From Proteiniborus sp. MB09-C3 (GTDB lineage Bacteria > Bacillota > Clostridia > Tissierellales > Proteiniboraceae), in NCBI RefSeq assembly GCF_030263895.1, contig NZ_CP127161.1, positions 3,658,001 to 3,722,000 on the forward strand: DNA of 64,000 nt. Reading direction: 5' to 3'. The translations under genes and the position numbers were made by a program. Of the stretch, positions 36,936 through 46,182 are shown in pieces. Numbering within the stretch: the stretch's first letter is position 1; each line of letters begins with the position of its first letter. The notes under the pieces were generated by a model. The model saw only the letters and a program-made list of their open reading frames with translations. It searched no databases and was not told the DNA's origin.

Positions 36936-37033
36936 TTTCATTTTCGAAATGCTTTCAGAAAAATAACGTCTTATCCTATAAAATCAAGCTGTATGTTCGT
37001 TTCATTTTTGAAATACCTATTTCATAGGTGAAA
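36936..37033. promoter_or_regulatory. Three activator sites upstream of the ndh promoter
   Basis: TTTCATTTTCGAAA (36936-36949, one mismatch), TTTCATTTTTGAAA (37000-37013) and TTTCATAGGTGAAA (37020-37033) follow TTTCA-N4-TGAAA. The last two are 20 bp apart, the same period as before the NCS1 gene. They start three bases after the stop codon of the activator gene. Confidence 0.7.
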
Positions 37034-37035
37034 TA

Positions 37036-38610
37036 TTATTCACTTTCAATATTTAGTTGATTCATCTTTCTCCACAAAGTAGTAGTACTTATTTTTAGAT
37101 AGTCCGCAGTTTTGGACTTTATTCCATCATTAATACTGAGAGCTTTCTCAATAATCTCTTTTTCATATTTTTGCAGCATTTCATCAAGTCCATTCTCATT
37201 TAGGTCTGTAATATTAAAGTTTTCCTTTATATTCCTTGGCAAATGCTCTACTTTAATTATCCTTCCATTGCCAATTATATTAAATGCTTTCTCAATACAA
37301 TTCATTAGCTCTCTCACATTACCTGGCCAATTATAATTAATGAGGATATTAAGAGCTTCCTCATCTATACCTTCAACAAACTTTCCAAAGGTTATATTCA
37401 TATTTCTTATAGCATGGTTTACAAGCAGTGGTATGTCATCTCTTATATATCTTAGTGATGGAAGATTTATATCAAGAACATTTAATCTATAAAATAAATC
37501 CTGTCTAAACTTTTCTTCCTTTACTAACTTGTCTAGATCCTTATTTGAAGCAGATATGACTCGAATATCAAGGAGTATTTCCTTCTGGCTTCCTATTCTT
37601 CTGACTTCCCTTTCTTGTAACACCCTCAGTATTTTAGACTGAAGATCTAAATGCATTTCACTGATTTCATCAAGAAATAGTGTTCCTCCATTAGCTTGCT
37701 CAAAAACTCCTGGAGCTCCTCCTTTTTTTGCTCCAGTAAAAGCTCCATCTTCATATCCAAAAAAACTGCTTTCCATAAGATTCTGCGGAATTGCTGCACA
37801 GTTTATTGCCACAAAAGGTTTATTAAACCTATTACTTGCATTGTGAATAGATTGGGCAAAAACTTCCTTACCTGTTCCAGTTTCACCAAATATCAGAACA
37901 TTTGAATTAGACTGAGCCGCTATATTTGCTACCTCTTTTGCTCTATCAATTTCTTTAGTCTTTCCTATAATATCAGAAAAATTATACTTCACATTCTGAT
38001 ATTTTTTCATTTCATTCATTAAGCTATTATTTTTTTGAATCTGATCTTCATTATTAAATCCAAAACCAAAATCTTTTCCCATTGGGATTCTAACTGCACT
38101 GGCACCGCTAATATAGTTGGATTCTCCAATCACAGGTTTCTGTTTTTTCATTGCTTCGTTGGCATCTTTACTTATAGCACCCAAAAACTTCGCATTCATC
38201 TCTCCATTAGAATTGATCGATGCCAATCTTTTACCTTCACTGTCAAATACCACAGCTTCCCCTCCAGCAACTCTTGCAATAAAAGGAAGAGCATCAATTA
38301 AGGATTGCTTGAGAGCATTGCTATAGCTTACACGTTCAACATTGCTGCAGCAAAGAACATAATCCCCTATAGGTACACACCAGGTTTCTGCTCCAAGCTC
38401 AAGCTGTGACATTCCATGGACTGTTTCTTCTTTTTGTGCAGCTTCTTTAGCTAGGTCATAATAAACCCCTTTTAATTCAATTACTTCATTGCCTATTGAA
38501 TCTACAGTTTTTATTCTTTTTCCATCTCTATTTGTAAGAGCTGCATAACCAGCGGTAACTCTAGCGATAATTGGAAGTGAACCCAATAAAGTATAAAATA
38601 TCTTTTCCAT
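37036..38610 (-). CDS. Sigma-54-dependent activator of the nicotinate regulon
   Basis: The 524-residue regulator has a central AAA+ domain with Walker A GETGTGKE (242-249), the sigma-54 contact loop GAFTGA (289-294) and Walker B GGTLFLDEI, and a Fis-type helix-turn-helix at the end (about 490-520). The N-terminal 190 residues are two copies of one domain: LLGSLPIIARVTAGYAAL with DGKRIKTVDS, and LIDALPFIARVAGGEAVV with EGKRLASINS. This is probably the ligand sensor. The ATG at 38610 is preferred over a GTG 33 bp upstream that has no ribosome site. Three promoters in the locus carry matching -24/-12 elements, making it their likely activator, with nicotinate or an intermediate as inducer. Confidence 0.9.
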   Translation of the reverse strand: MEKIFYTLLGSLPIIARVTAGYAALTNRDGKRIKTVDSIGNEVIELKGVYYDLAKEAAQKEETVHGMSQLELGAETWCVPIGDYVLCCSNVERVSYSNALKQSLIDALPFIARVAGGEAVVFDSEGKRLASINSNGEMNAKFLGAISKDANEAMKKQKPVIGESNYISGASAVRIPMGKDFGFGFNNEDQIQKNNSLMNEMKKYQNVKYNFSDIIGKTKEIDRAKEVANIAAQSNSNVLIFGETGTGKEVFAQSIHNASNRFNKPFVAINCAAIPQNLMESSFFGYEDGAFTGAKKGGAPGVFEQANGGTLFLDEISEMHLDLQSKILRVLQEREVRRIGSQKEILLDIRVISASNKDLDKLVKEEKFRQDLFYRLNVLDINLPSLRYIRDDIPLLVNHAIRNMNITFGKFVEGIDEEALNILINYNWPGNVRELMNCIEKAFNIIGNGRIIKVEHLPRNIKENFNITDLNENGLDEMLQKYEKEIIEKALSINDGIKSKTADYLKISTTTLWRKMNQLNIESE

Positions 38611-38678
38611 TGCTAGATAACACCCACTTTCTAAATATAACACTTTTTTTGTCGTAATTTGTTTATCACTTTATTATC

Positions 38679-38707
38679 ATTATAACAAAAGATGAGTATT
38701 CTGTATA
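38679..38707 (-). promoter_or_regulatory. Possible sigma-A promoter of the activator gene
   Basis: TATAAT (minus strand, 38679-38684) has a weak -35 (TATACA) 17 bp upstream. The activator would then be made without sigma-54, as is usual for such regulators. Confidence 0.4.
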
Positions 38708-38790
38708 CATAATATAGCCATTCTCTCTTTTACAAATATTACAAAAAATTAAGCAACTCAAATTTATTTACTTGCTACCGCTCATATAAA

Positions 38791-38817
38791 AAGGAACTCT
38801 AACAATTAGAGTTCCTT
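38791..38817 (-). terminator. Terminator of the glutamate dehydrogenase gene
   Basis: A perfect 12-bp stem (AAGGAACTCTAA with TTAGAGTTCCTT) and a three-base loop lie 25 bp after the stop. On the minus strand it continues into TTTTTATA. Confidence 0.9.
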
Positions 38818-38841
38818 ATTTTTAAATCCTTATTCTATTTA

Positions 38842-40101
38842 TTAATACCATCCTCTTAGCTTCATTGCATCTGCTACCTTTTTAATTGATATCATATATG
38901 CGGCAGTTCTCATATCAACATTGTATTGTTCCTTTAGACTGATTATCTCATTAAATGCTTTAACCATTAATTGCTCTTGTTTTTCTTGTACTTCATCAAA
39001 TGGCCAGTAGTGATTCATTAGATTTTGTACCCATTCAAAGTATGATACAGTTACTCCGCCAGCATTAGATAAGATGTCAGGTACTACAAACACTCCTTTT
39101 TCATTAAGAGCTTTATTTGCTTCAGGGGTAGTAGGTCCGTTCGCCCCTTCAACAACAATTCTTGCTTTTATTTTATCTACAGTTTGACTTGTTATAGAGT
39201 TTTCTAGTGCACATGGTGAAAAGATATCACATTCTATTCCAAATATTTCTTCTCTATTAAGTTCTCTCGTACCATTGCCATAACCAGTTATAAATTTATT
39301 TTTATTATTAGCAGCATATGCTCCTAATGCTTTTACATCAATTCCATTTTCATCAACTAAACAACAAGAAAAGTCAGAAATAGCAACAACCTTGGCACCT
39401 AGTTCCTCAGCATATAATGCAGCAAAGCTACCAACATTACCAAAGCCTTGAACAGCTACCTTTAAGCCTTTCAAATCTAGACCATTTTTCTTAGCTGCTT
39501 CTCTCATCATCAAAGCAACTCCATATCCAGTAGCCTCATGTCTTGCTAATGAACCGCCATAAGCAACAGGTTTGCCAGTAATTATTCCTGGAACATTTTC
39601 GCCTCTCATCTTAGAATATTCGTCTGCCATCCAAGACATTACTTGTGGATTAGTACCAACATCAGGTGCCGGTATGTCCTTCTTTTCACCAATAACAGGT
39701 GATATAGCTATTATGTAAGCTCTAGAAAGTCTTTCTAATTCCCCTTGAGATAATTCTGAAGGATCAACTATAATTCCGCCTTTTCCTCCACCATATGGAA
39801 CTCCCACTACTCCACATTTAAATGTCATCCAAGCTGATAGAGCTTTCACTTCATCGAAGTTAACCCCTGGGTGAAATCTTACTCCTCCTTTTGCTGGACC
39901 AAGAGCATCGTTATGTTGCGCTCTGTAGCCTGTAAATACTCTAATGCTTCCATCGTCCATTTTAACTGGGAAATTTACTTCCAGTGTTCTTAGAGGTTGC
40001 TTAAGCAGTTCGTAAACAGCCTCTTCAGCCCCCAGCTTGTCACAAGCTGACCTAATTTGCTGCTGAACAATTTCAAAAGGATTTAAAGTTTTTTCTGCCA
40101 T
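38842..40101 (-). CDS. gluD: Glutamate dehydrogenase
   Basis: It interconverts glutamate and 2-oxoglutarate plus ammonia; in amino-acid fermenters it mostly degrades glutamate with NAD. The 419 residues show the substrate domain motifs GGVRFHPGVNFDEVKALSAW and GVPYGGGKGGI with catalytic Lys (about 105-115), DIPAPDVGTN, and the nucleotide fold motif VQGFGNVGSFAA (about 214-225). Length and motifs fit the hexameric small GDHs. AGGGGAG precedes the ATG. A strong promoter with a Rex-like operator and a cre-like site lie upstream, so control by the NADH/NAD ratio and by carbon supply is likely. Confidence 0.96.
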   Translation of the reverse strand: MAEKTLNPFEIVQQQIRSACDKLGAEEAVYELLKQPLRTLEVNFPVKMDDGSIRVFTGYRAQHNDALGPAKGGVRFHPGVNFDEVKALSAWMTFKCGVVGVPYGGGKGGIIVDPSELSQGELERLSRAYIIAISPVIGEKKDIPAPDVGTNPQVMSWMADEYSKMRGENVPGIITGKPVAYGGSLARHEATGYGVALMMREAAKKNGLDLKGLKVAVQGFGNVGSFAALYAEELGAKVVAISDFSCCLVDENGIDVKALGAYAANNKNKFITGYGNGTRELNREEIFGIECDIFSPCALENSITSQTVDKIKARIVVEGANGPTTPEANKALNEKGVFVVPDILSNAGGVTVSYFEWVQNLMNHYWPFDEVQEKQEQLMVKAFNEIISLKEQYNVDMRTAAYMISIKKVADAMKLRGWY

Positions 40102-40272
40102 TTTTATTCTCCCCTTTAAAAATTAGTTTTTAAAACTTTAACAATCATTGACTACTTTGTATTAATGATTTGTAACAAAGAGTCAGAGTGTTAAATAAAT
40201 AAAATCAAACAACCAGAAATAAAGCACCTTAAAATAATCTATTCTGTTAGTTAAATTATGCATAAAATCGAA

Positions 40273-40287
40273 TTGTAAACGTTTTCC
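40273..40287. promoter_or_regulatory. cre-like site downstream of the gluD promoter
   Basis: TTGTAAACGTTTTCC matches the CcpA cre consensus in all but its last position. It lies about 20-35 bp after the predicted gluD start, where a bound repressor would block elongation. One short motif alone is weak evidence. Confidence 0.4.
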
Positions 40288-40312
40288 CTACTACTTCCAT
40301 AATTACACTCAA

Positions 40313-40341
40313 ATTATAACATACTACATTTATGTTGTAAA
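40313..40341 (-). promoter_or_regulatory. Sigma-A promoter of gluD
   Basis: TTTACA (minus strand, 40336-40341) and TATAAT (40313-40318) are exactly 17 bp apart. Confidence 0.75.
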
Positions 40342-40352
40342 CCTGTTAACAA
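40335..40352. promoter_or_regulatory. Rex-like operator overlapping the gluD -35 box
   Basis: TTGTAAACCTGTTAACAA fits the clostridial Rex pattern TTGTTAA-N4-TTAACAA with one mismatch and correct spacing. It covers the -35 element. The rex gene itself is at 48.2 kb. Confidence 0.68.
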
Positions 40353-40637
40353 AAAGCCTTTATTACATTTTCTACATAATCTTGTAAAACTATTTTTAAT
40401 CTTTTCCTAGCTTTTTATAGTTCTTTAGTTCTATTTTTGTAGATTGTTGAAAAATAACGGAATTTGTAGGATATTGGTGGGTTTTGTATATATCTCTATA
40501 TTTTTGAACTATTTCGACCTAGCTTTACATTTTAATAGTAAACAACATATAGTAGAATTATATATAAAAATCTTCCCAATTAACCAAATTATTCTTCTAT
40601 ATAATAAAAACTAATTTTATTTATAGGAGGAATACAA

Positions 40638-42746
40638 GTGAAAAGCACTAAAACTAAAAGTAAGACTAAAAGCATCAAGACTAGTATTATTGCATCTATA
40701 TTAGTCTGTACTGTGCTATTATCAGTAATAGTTGGCGCAGTAAGTATATTTGTCAGTAGCAAAGTAATCATGAAGGAGGCGCACAAAAACATTTTATTGG
40801 CTGCCACTAGCAATGTGAATAAGCTAGATCAGTCTATAGGTCATTTTGAAAGTTCAGTAAATGTCATTACTTCAACAATAGCTAGTACTGGAGACATTAT
40901 CTCTACACTAGATAACCCAGAGGCTTCAGAGCGTTACTTAAACAGTATTGATCTCCTAGTAAAAAATGTAGCAAATACAGATGAGAATATAGAAAGTGTA
41001 TTTGTTTATTTTAGACCTGACTTAACTGAAGGCTTCAAATACGTAGATTATGACAGAGTTGAAGGCACAGGTAATTTTAGCAAGATAACAGACCTTAGAG
41101 CTGAAGATTATAACGAAAGAAAAGATAGCAATATGTGGTTCTATGACGTAATTGACCAGAAAAAAAGCATTTGGTCACATCCGTTTATAGATGAAAAATC
41201 TAATACTGAGCTAATAAACTTTTCTTCTCCTATAATATCAAATAATCAAGTCGTAGGTATTGTAGGTATAGACATCAAATTTGAGGATTTTAAAAAGCTT
41301 GTAAATGAAATTAAAGTCTTTGATACAGGATATGCTTTTCTTCTAAATGAAGAATATGATTACTTAATCCACCCAACACTAACTGTTAATGAAAATATCG
41401 GTACAATAAATAATGGTCAGTATAAGTATATTGTGGATACTATTGAAAATAATGGTTCAGATGTACTGGAAACATTTTTTGGAGGAGAGAACAAGTTATT
41501 AGGTTATGCTAGAACTACTAACGGATATTCTTTAATAGTTATCGCCCCAGTAGTGGAAATATATAAGGATATGTATTCATTAATAACACTTCTTATTGTA
41601 ATCCTTATAATAGGAATACTCTTATCAGTTATTGTAGCATTTTTATTCGGTAATAGAATTTCGTCACCTATAGCTAGCTTGACAGGATTTATTAACAGAA
41701 CATCTGAGTTTGATTTAGTAGAGCAGGATGACAATAAAAAAGATAATCTATACTCTCGTAGAGATGAGACAGGCTTGATGGCATCATCAATAAGCAAAAT
41801 GAGAAAAGCTTTAAGGGAAATAGTTCAAAATATTTCACAGAATTCTAATCAATTAAGTATGTACTCAAAACGACTAGTCACTGCAACTGATGAAACCTCT
41901 ATGGCGCTTCAAGAAGTAGCAAGGGCTATAGAAGAAATGGCAGCAGGAGCAACAGAGCAAGCTAAGGAGACTCAAGCAGGTACAGAGCAGCTACTAATCC
42001 TTGCTAAGGAAATAAATGATATAGAAGAAAGCTCTTCTCGATTAAAGAGCTTTTCAGATGAAATGAGTAAGCAAAGCATTGAAGGCGTGGAAAAAATAAA
42101 AATTCTTCAGGACAAATTTAGCTTAAATGCAAAGCTTGCCATTGAAGTTTCTAATAATATAAACGATTTATCTGATCAATCTAACTCTATTCACGAGATA
42201 GTAAATACTATTCAATCCATATCTGAGCAAACAAATCTGCTTGCATTAAACGCTTCCATTGAAGCAGCTAGAGCAGGAGAAAATGGCAGAGGATTTGCTG
42301 TTGTTGCAGAGGAAATAAGAAAGCTTGCAGAACAATCTGCACGATACTCAGATGAGATTGAAAGCATCATATCAGATATACGTGAAAGCATGTCTAAAAC
42401 TAAAACAAATGTAGATATGTTTAATCAAATTTTCAACGAATCCAATGTGGCAATGGGTGAAAATGACAAAGCCTTTAGATTGATTTATGAATCCATAGAG
42501 AAATCTATTCAACAAATAAACATGCTTTTAGAAAAAGTAAAAATAGTTGATAAAACTAAAAATAGTGTTGTATCTTCTATAGAAAGTATTTCTGCAATAT
42601 CTGAAGAATCAGCAGCTTCTACACAGCAAGTGTCTGCAACAACTGAGGAACAAACTGCTACAATAGAAAGTATTGCACAGATGGCTATAGATTTACAAGA
42701 GGTTGTTGATGAGTTGAATACTCTTGTAGGTACATTTAAATTATAA
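40638..42746 (+). CDS. Methyl-accepting chemotaxis protein
   Basis: The 702-residue receptor has a Lys-rich N-terminus, a first membrane helix (about 18-40), an extracellular dCache-like sensor domain (about 45-300, with the motif [20 protein letters not shown]), a second helix (about 308-332), a HAMP-like segment and a cytoplasmic signalling domain with the hairpin tip [20 protein letters not shown] (about 532-551). There is no C-terminal CheR tether. The start is a GTG seven bases after AGGAGG. The ligand is unknown; dCache domains of this kind often bind amino acids or organic acids. It has no chemotaxis genes beside it. Confidence 0.92.
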   Translation: MKSTKTKSKTKSIKTSIIASILVCTVLLSVIVGAVSIFVSSKVIMKEAHKNILLAATSNVNKLDQSIGHFESSVNVITSTIASTGDIISTLDNPEASERYLNSIDLLVKNVANTDENIESVFVYFRPDLTEGFKYVDYDRVEGTGNFSKITDLRAEDYNERKDSNMWFYDVIDQKKSIWSHPFIDEKSNTELINFSSPIISNNQVVGIVGIDIKFEDFKKLVNEIKVFDTGYAFLLNEEYDYLIHPTLTVNENIGTINNGQYKYIVDTIENNGSDVLETFFGGENKLLGYARTTNGYSLIVIAPVVEIYKDMYSLITLLIVILIIGILLSVIVAFLFGNRISSPIASLTGFINRTSEFDLVEQDDNKKDNLYSRRDETGLMASSISKMRKALREIVQNISQNSNQLSMYSKRLVTATDETSMALQEVARAIEEMAAGATEQAKETQAGTEQLLILAKEINDIEESSSRLKSFSDEMSKQSIEGVEKIKILQDKFSLNAKLAIEVSNNINDLSDQSNSIHEIVNTIQSISEQTNLLALNASIEAARAGENGRGFAVVAEEIRKLAEQSARYSDEIESIISDIRESMSKTKTNVDMFNQIFNESNVAMGENDKAFRLIYESIEKSIQQINMLLEKVKIVDKTKNSVVSSIESISAISEESAASTQQVSATTEEQTATIESIAQMAIDLQEVVDELNTLVGTFKL

Positions 42747-42756
42747 AAAAATAATA

Positions 42757-42795
42757 ATCTCCTTTCTTCCCAGACTTCAAGGAAGAAAGGAGATT
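42757..42795. terminator. Bidirectional terminator between the chemoreceptor and P-loop genes
   Basis: A 14-bp stem (ATCTCCTTTCTTCC with GGAAGAAAGGAGAT) lies between two convergent genes. T-rich sequence follows on the minus strand (ATTATTATTTTTTT) and TTTTCTCTC on the plus strand. Confidence 0.85.
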
Positions 42796-42802
42796 TTCTC
42801 TC

Positions 42803-43615
42803 TTAGGCTATTATCATTTTCTTTACCATAACATCCACTGCTAAAATATTTAAGGATGTCATGTTTTCAACCTCATATATGGTCTGCTGCTGCATGAGCT
42901 TGATTAAGGGAACTATTGGATTGCCATATATGACCTCGGCATTAAGGCTTATTATAATTCCCTGCTCTAGATTTTTTACTCGTATTCCATAAACCTTTGA
43001 TATCCCAATAACCTTGCTTGCAGCATGTCTTAATAAATCCTTTATAACACCATCCGAAATAGTATATTTCCCACGATAACTGAAAGTAGGCCTCACTACA
43101 GTCTTTTCAACTACCTGCTCCTTAATATTTTCTTTCTTTCTCCATATTTTCAGACTGTCAATAAAATATCCAGAAAAGTCTTTCTTGATTTCAAAGGTAG
43201 GAACTGGGATAACATGCTTGCCTTCTACTTTTCTAAACTTCCTAGCTATACCAATTTCCTCCTCTGTTGAAATATCTTCAATATATACTCTTTCCTCTGC
43301 ATCAGGAAGCTTCAATGAACTAGTTATTTTATCTATCATCTTATCTGATGTCCCTAGTATAAGTATTTTAGAAGGTTTATTTTGCTCTATTGCATTTCTT
43401 ACCTCCTGTCTATGGATACTATCCATAAAAACAGCTCTTCTGATGGCACTAACTATAGTGTTTTCTCTTTTTGCAGACTTTCCTGCAACTATCTTGTTCC
43501 CTTTTATGAGCAAACCATCGTCAATAATATATTCTATTTCTTTTTCCTTGGCTAGAGTTATTGCTTTGTAGCTTTTTCCGCTGCCGCTGTGACCTATTAG
43601 GGCTACTATTTTCAT
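42803..43615 (-). CDS. P-loop NTPase fused to an Asp23/Gls24-like domain
   Basis: The 270-residue protein starts with a P-loop (MKIVALIGHSGSGKS, residues 1-15) followed by a nucleotide-binding domain to about 165. The C-terminal 95 residues (FSYRGKYTISDGVIKDLLRH, then AASKVIGISKVYGIRV and ISLNAEVIYG) resemble Asp23/Gls24 envelope-stress proteins. No membrane segment is seen. The ATG at 43615 follows GGAGGCG; the frame is open 39 bp further upstream. Such fusions occur in clostridia without a known role; a link to cell-envelope homeostasis is only a guess from the Asp23 part. Confidence 0.8.
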   Translation of the reverse strand: MKIVALIGHSGSGKSYKAITLAKEKEIEYIIDDGLLIKGNKIVAGKSAKRENTIVSAIRRAVFMDSIHRQEVRNAIEQNKPSKILILGTSDKMIDKITSSLKLPDAEERVYIEDISTEEEIGIARKFRKVEGKHVIPVPTFEIKKDFSGYFIDSLKIWRKKENIKEQVVEKTVVRPTFSYRGKYTISDGVIKDLLRHAASKVIGISKVYGIRVKNLEQGIIISLNAEVIYGNPIVPLIKLMQQQTIYEVENMTSLNILAVDVMVKKMIIA

Positions 43616-44023
43616 GTGAACGCCTCCAGTATAATTGACTCCCTCTAAATTCAAGATATTATTTGTTGTTCCTGTGAAATAATAGTTCTTCTATAGCAAA
43701 TCAGTTACTTTCTTCCCTGTGAAATACTGATAAATGAATCTAAATTATAGTGTACAGCTACTTATTTAAGTATATCAAAAAAGTGAATTTTCTACACTAT
43801 TAAATGATTCACAACTAAAGTATCTCATGCTTTCTATACATAAGAAATCATTTTTGCTGCAATAGTCAAGCTAAAATATTAAATATTATTATACACATTA
43901 ATCCTATTATCAATATTTTCTATAATAAATCAATCCTTCTATATCAATAAAAGGGACATAATTGCTGATTAGTAAGCAATTATGTCCCTCTAGCTCTTAA
44001 CTTCAATTATACAATTTTATCTC
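43616..44023. other. Intergenic region, AT-rich
   Basis: Apart from the terminator of etfA at 43952-43989 and the presumed promoter of the P-loop gene I see no gene, repeat or structured RNA here. Confidence 0.5.
43952..43989 (-). terminator. Terminator of the bcd-etfB-etfA operon
   Basis: A perfect 15-bp stem (AGGGACATAATTGCT with AGCAATTATGTCCCT) follows etfA by 35 bp and runs into TTTTATTG on the minus strand. Confidence 0.88.
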
Positions 44024-45253
44024 TTAAACATTATTTCCTACGGCCTTGACAGCGGTAACTATATCATCTACATTGTCTAATACTTCAAGGATTGCTGGAA
44101 TTATTTCAGTTACATCACCAACTATGCCATAGTCGGCTATTTTAAATATTGGAGCATCAGGATTTTTATTTATTGCTATTATACATTCAGCATCCTGCAT
44201 ACCTGCCAAGTGTTGAATAGCTCCTGAAATACCACATGCTACATAAAGCTTAGGTCTTACAGTTTTACCTGTTTGACCTACCTGATGAGAATGCTCAATC
44301 CATCCTTCATCCACAGTGGCTCTGGAAGCTCCTACAACTCCTCCTAGTTTTTTAGCTAGTTTTTCTACTAATTCAAATCCTTCATGAGTTCCTAAGCCTC
44401 TTCCACCTGCCACTATTATCTTAGCTTCCTCTAGTGGAACTTCTGCTTTGCCTGATTTAACTACACTTTCAACTGAAGCTTTAATATCCTCTTGGCTTAG
44501 TTTAGCATCTATTAACTCTATCTTGCCTTTTCTGCTTTCATCATATTTTGCTCTTTCCATTACCCCTGGTCTAACTGTAGACATTTGTGGTCTATGGTCA
44601 GGACAAATTATAGTAGCCATTAAGTTTCCACCAAAAGCAGGTCTAGTCATCAATAGCTTGTTATCTTCTTCATCAATTTCTAGTCTTGTACAATCTGCAG
44701 TAAGGCCTGTATGTACCTTTGCAGAAAGTCTAGGACCTAAGTCTCTACCTATATTAGTAGCACCTATTAAAATGATTTCAGGTTTTCTGTCTTTGACTAA
44801 TTCTGATATAACTTTTGCATATCCATCTGTAGTATATATTTCTAGCAGTTTGCTTTCAGCATATAATACCACATCTGCACCGTATTTCACTAGCTTTTCC
44901 GCAATATCATTTATATTGTTTCCCAATAAAACCGCTGTCAATGGAACTCCTAGCTTATCAGCTATTTTTCTACCTTCTCCTAAAAGCTCAACTACAACAT
45001 TCAAAAGCTTTCCCTCTCTCTGCTCCGCGAAAACCCATACTCCCTTATACTTAGATATATCATCTGCTTCAGCTTTAATTTCCTCTTCTTTAACAATTGC
45101 TTCAAATGGACATGCTTCTATACAAGTGCCACATGACGTACAATTATCTTTTATATAAGCCTTACCTTCATTAAGCTCTATGGCTTCAAAGGGACATGCA
45201 TCAACACATGTGGAGCAGCCAGTACACTTTTCTCCTATAATTTTAACAGCCAT
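44024..45253 (-). CDS. etfA: Electron-transfer flavoprotein alpha subunit with two ferredoxin motifs
   Basis: The 409 residues open with two [4Fe-4S] motifs (CTGCSTCVDACP at 10-21, CTSCGTCIEACP at 38-49), then the EtfA domain (about 70-405) with the FAD-binding C-terminal signature including GRGLGTHEGFELVEKLAKKL (about 280-299) and YVACGISGAIQHLAGMQ. EtfAs with this N-terminal extension occur in bifurcating complexes such as caffeyl-CoA and some acyl-CoA reductases, where the clusters probably serve ferredoxin reduction. It lies 116 bp after etfB. GAGGTGAT precedes the ATG. Confidence 0.93.
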   Translation of the reverse strand: MAVKIIGEKCTGCSTCVDACPFEAIELNEGKAYIKDNCTSCGTCIEACPFEAIVKEEEIKAEADDISKYKGVWVFAEQREGKLLNVVVELLGEGRKIADKLGVPLTAVLLGNNINDIAEKLVKYGADVVLYAESKLLEIYTTDGYAKVISELVKDRKPEIILIGATNIGRDLGPRLSAKVHTGLTADCTRLEIDEEDNKLLMTRPAFGGNLMATIICPDHRPQMSTVRPGVMERAKYDESRKGKIELIDAKLSQEDIKASVESVVKSGKAEVPLEEAKIIVAGGRGLGTHEGFELVEKLAKKLGGVVGASRATVDEGWIEHSHQVGQTGKTVRPKLYVACGISGAIQHLAGMQDAECIIAINKNPDAPIFKIADYGIVGDVTEIIPAILEVLDNVDDIVTAVKAVGNNV

Positions 45254-45369
45254 CTATATCACCTCAATATATAAAATTTATACCTATCAAGCACTATAAA
45301 TATTAAGTGAACTTCAAATTTAATACTATAATTCTTAGCAAATTCACCTGTACTTCTATAATATTTCTT

Positions 45370-46164
45370 TTATATAATTTGTCTCTCTTTCAATCTAACC
45401 ATAAACTGTTTCGCGATCTCACTAACATTACCTGTAAGCATCTCTCCACCTGTTTTCCTTGTTTCAGGAGTAAATGATCTTTTTACCTGAGTAGGAGAAC
45501 CCTTCAATCCTATTTGTTCTCTATCAACATCTATATCATCAACTGTCCAAATTTTGATCAGTTCTTCATTTCTATACGCTTTATATACACCCTTAATAGA
45601 AGGATATCTAGGAGCATTTAGTTCTTTTATCGCAGTAAGAAGAACTGGCATCTCTGCTTTTACTACATAATAGCCGTCCTCTAATGATCTATGAGCAGTA
45701 ACACTTCTGCCGCTGACTTCAAGATTTTCTACATAAGTAATCTGAGGAAGTCCAAGATGCTCACCTATTTGTGGTCCTACCTGAGCTGTATCCCCGTCTA
45801 TTGCTTGCCTACCACAGAATATTATGTCGTAGTCACCTATTTTCTTTATTGCAGCAGCCAGTGTAACTGATGTAGCCCAAGTATCAGCACCTGCAAAGGC
45901 CCTATCACTTAATAGAATAGCCTCATCTGCTCCCATTGCAATAGCTTCTCTTAATGCTTCCTTGGCTTGAGGAGGTCCCATTGTAAGCACTATTACCTCT
46001 GCATCTTCAAGAGTAGCCTTTATTTTTAAAGCTTCTTCTAGAGCATTTTTATCATCTGGATTTATTATACTTGGAACACCTTCACGAATAAGGGTTCCTT
46101 TTACTGGATCTATTCTAACCTCGTTAGTATCAGGAACTTGTTTTACACAAACAATTATTCTCAT
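45370..46164 (-). CDS. etfB: Electron-transfer flavoprotein beta subunit
   Basis: The 264-residue partner of EtfA carries the second flavin. The N-terminal MRIIVCVKQVPDTNEVRI and the stretches SIINPDDKNALEEALKIK and FCGRQAIDGDTAQVGPQIGE, the latter part of the nucleotide-binding region, are typical. In bifurcating Etfs this subunit binds the bifurcating FAD and NADH. It follows the acyl-CoA dehydrogenase gene by 18 bp, and the three should form one complex that couples enoyl-CoA reduction by NADH to reduction of ferredoxin. Confidence 0.94.
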   Translation of the reverse strand: MRIIVCVKQVPDTNEVRIDPVKGTLIREGVPSIINPDDKNALEEALKIKATLEDAEVIVLTMGPPQAKEALREAIAMGADEAILLSDRAFAGADTWATSVTLAAAIKKIGDYDIIFCGRQAIDGDTAQVGPQIGEHLGLPQITYVENLEVSGRSVTAHRSLEDGYYVVKAEMPVLLTAIKELNAPRYPSIKGVYKAYRNEELIKIWTVDDIDVDREQIGLKGSPTQVKRSFTPETRKTGGEMLTGNVSEIAKQFMVRLKERQII

Positions 46165-46182
46165 AGCATTTTCACTCCTTTT

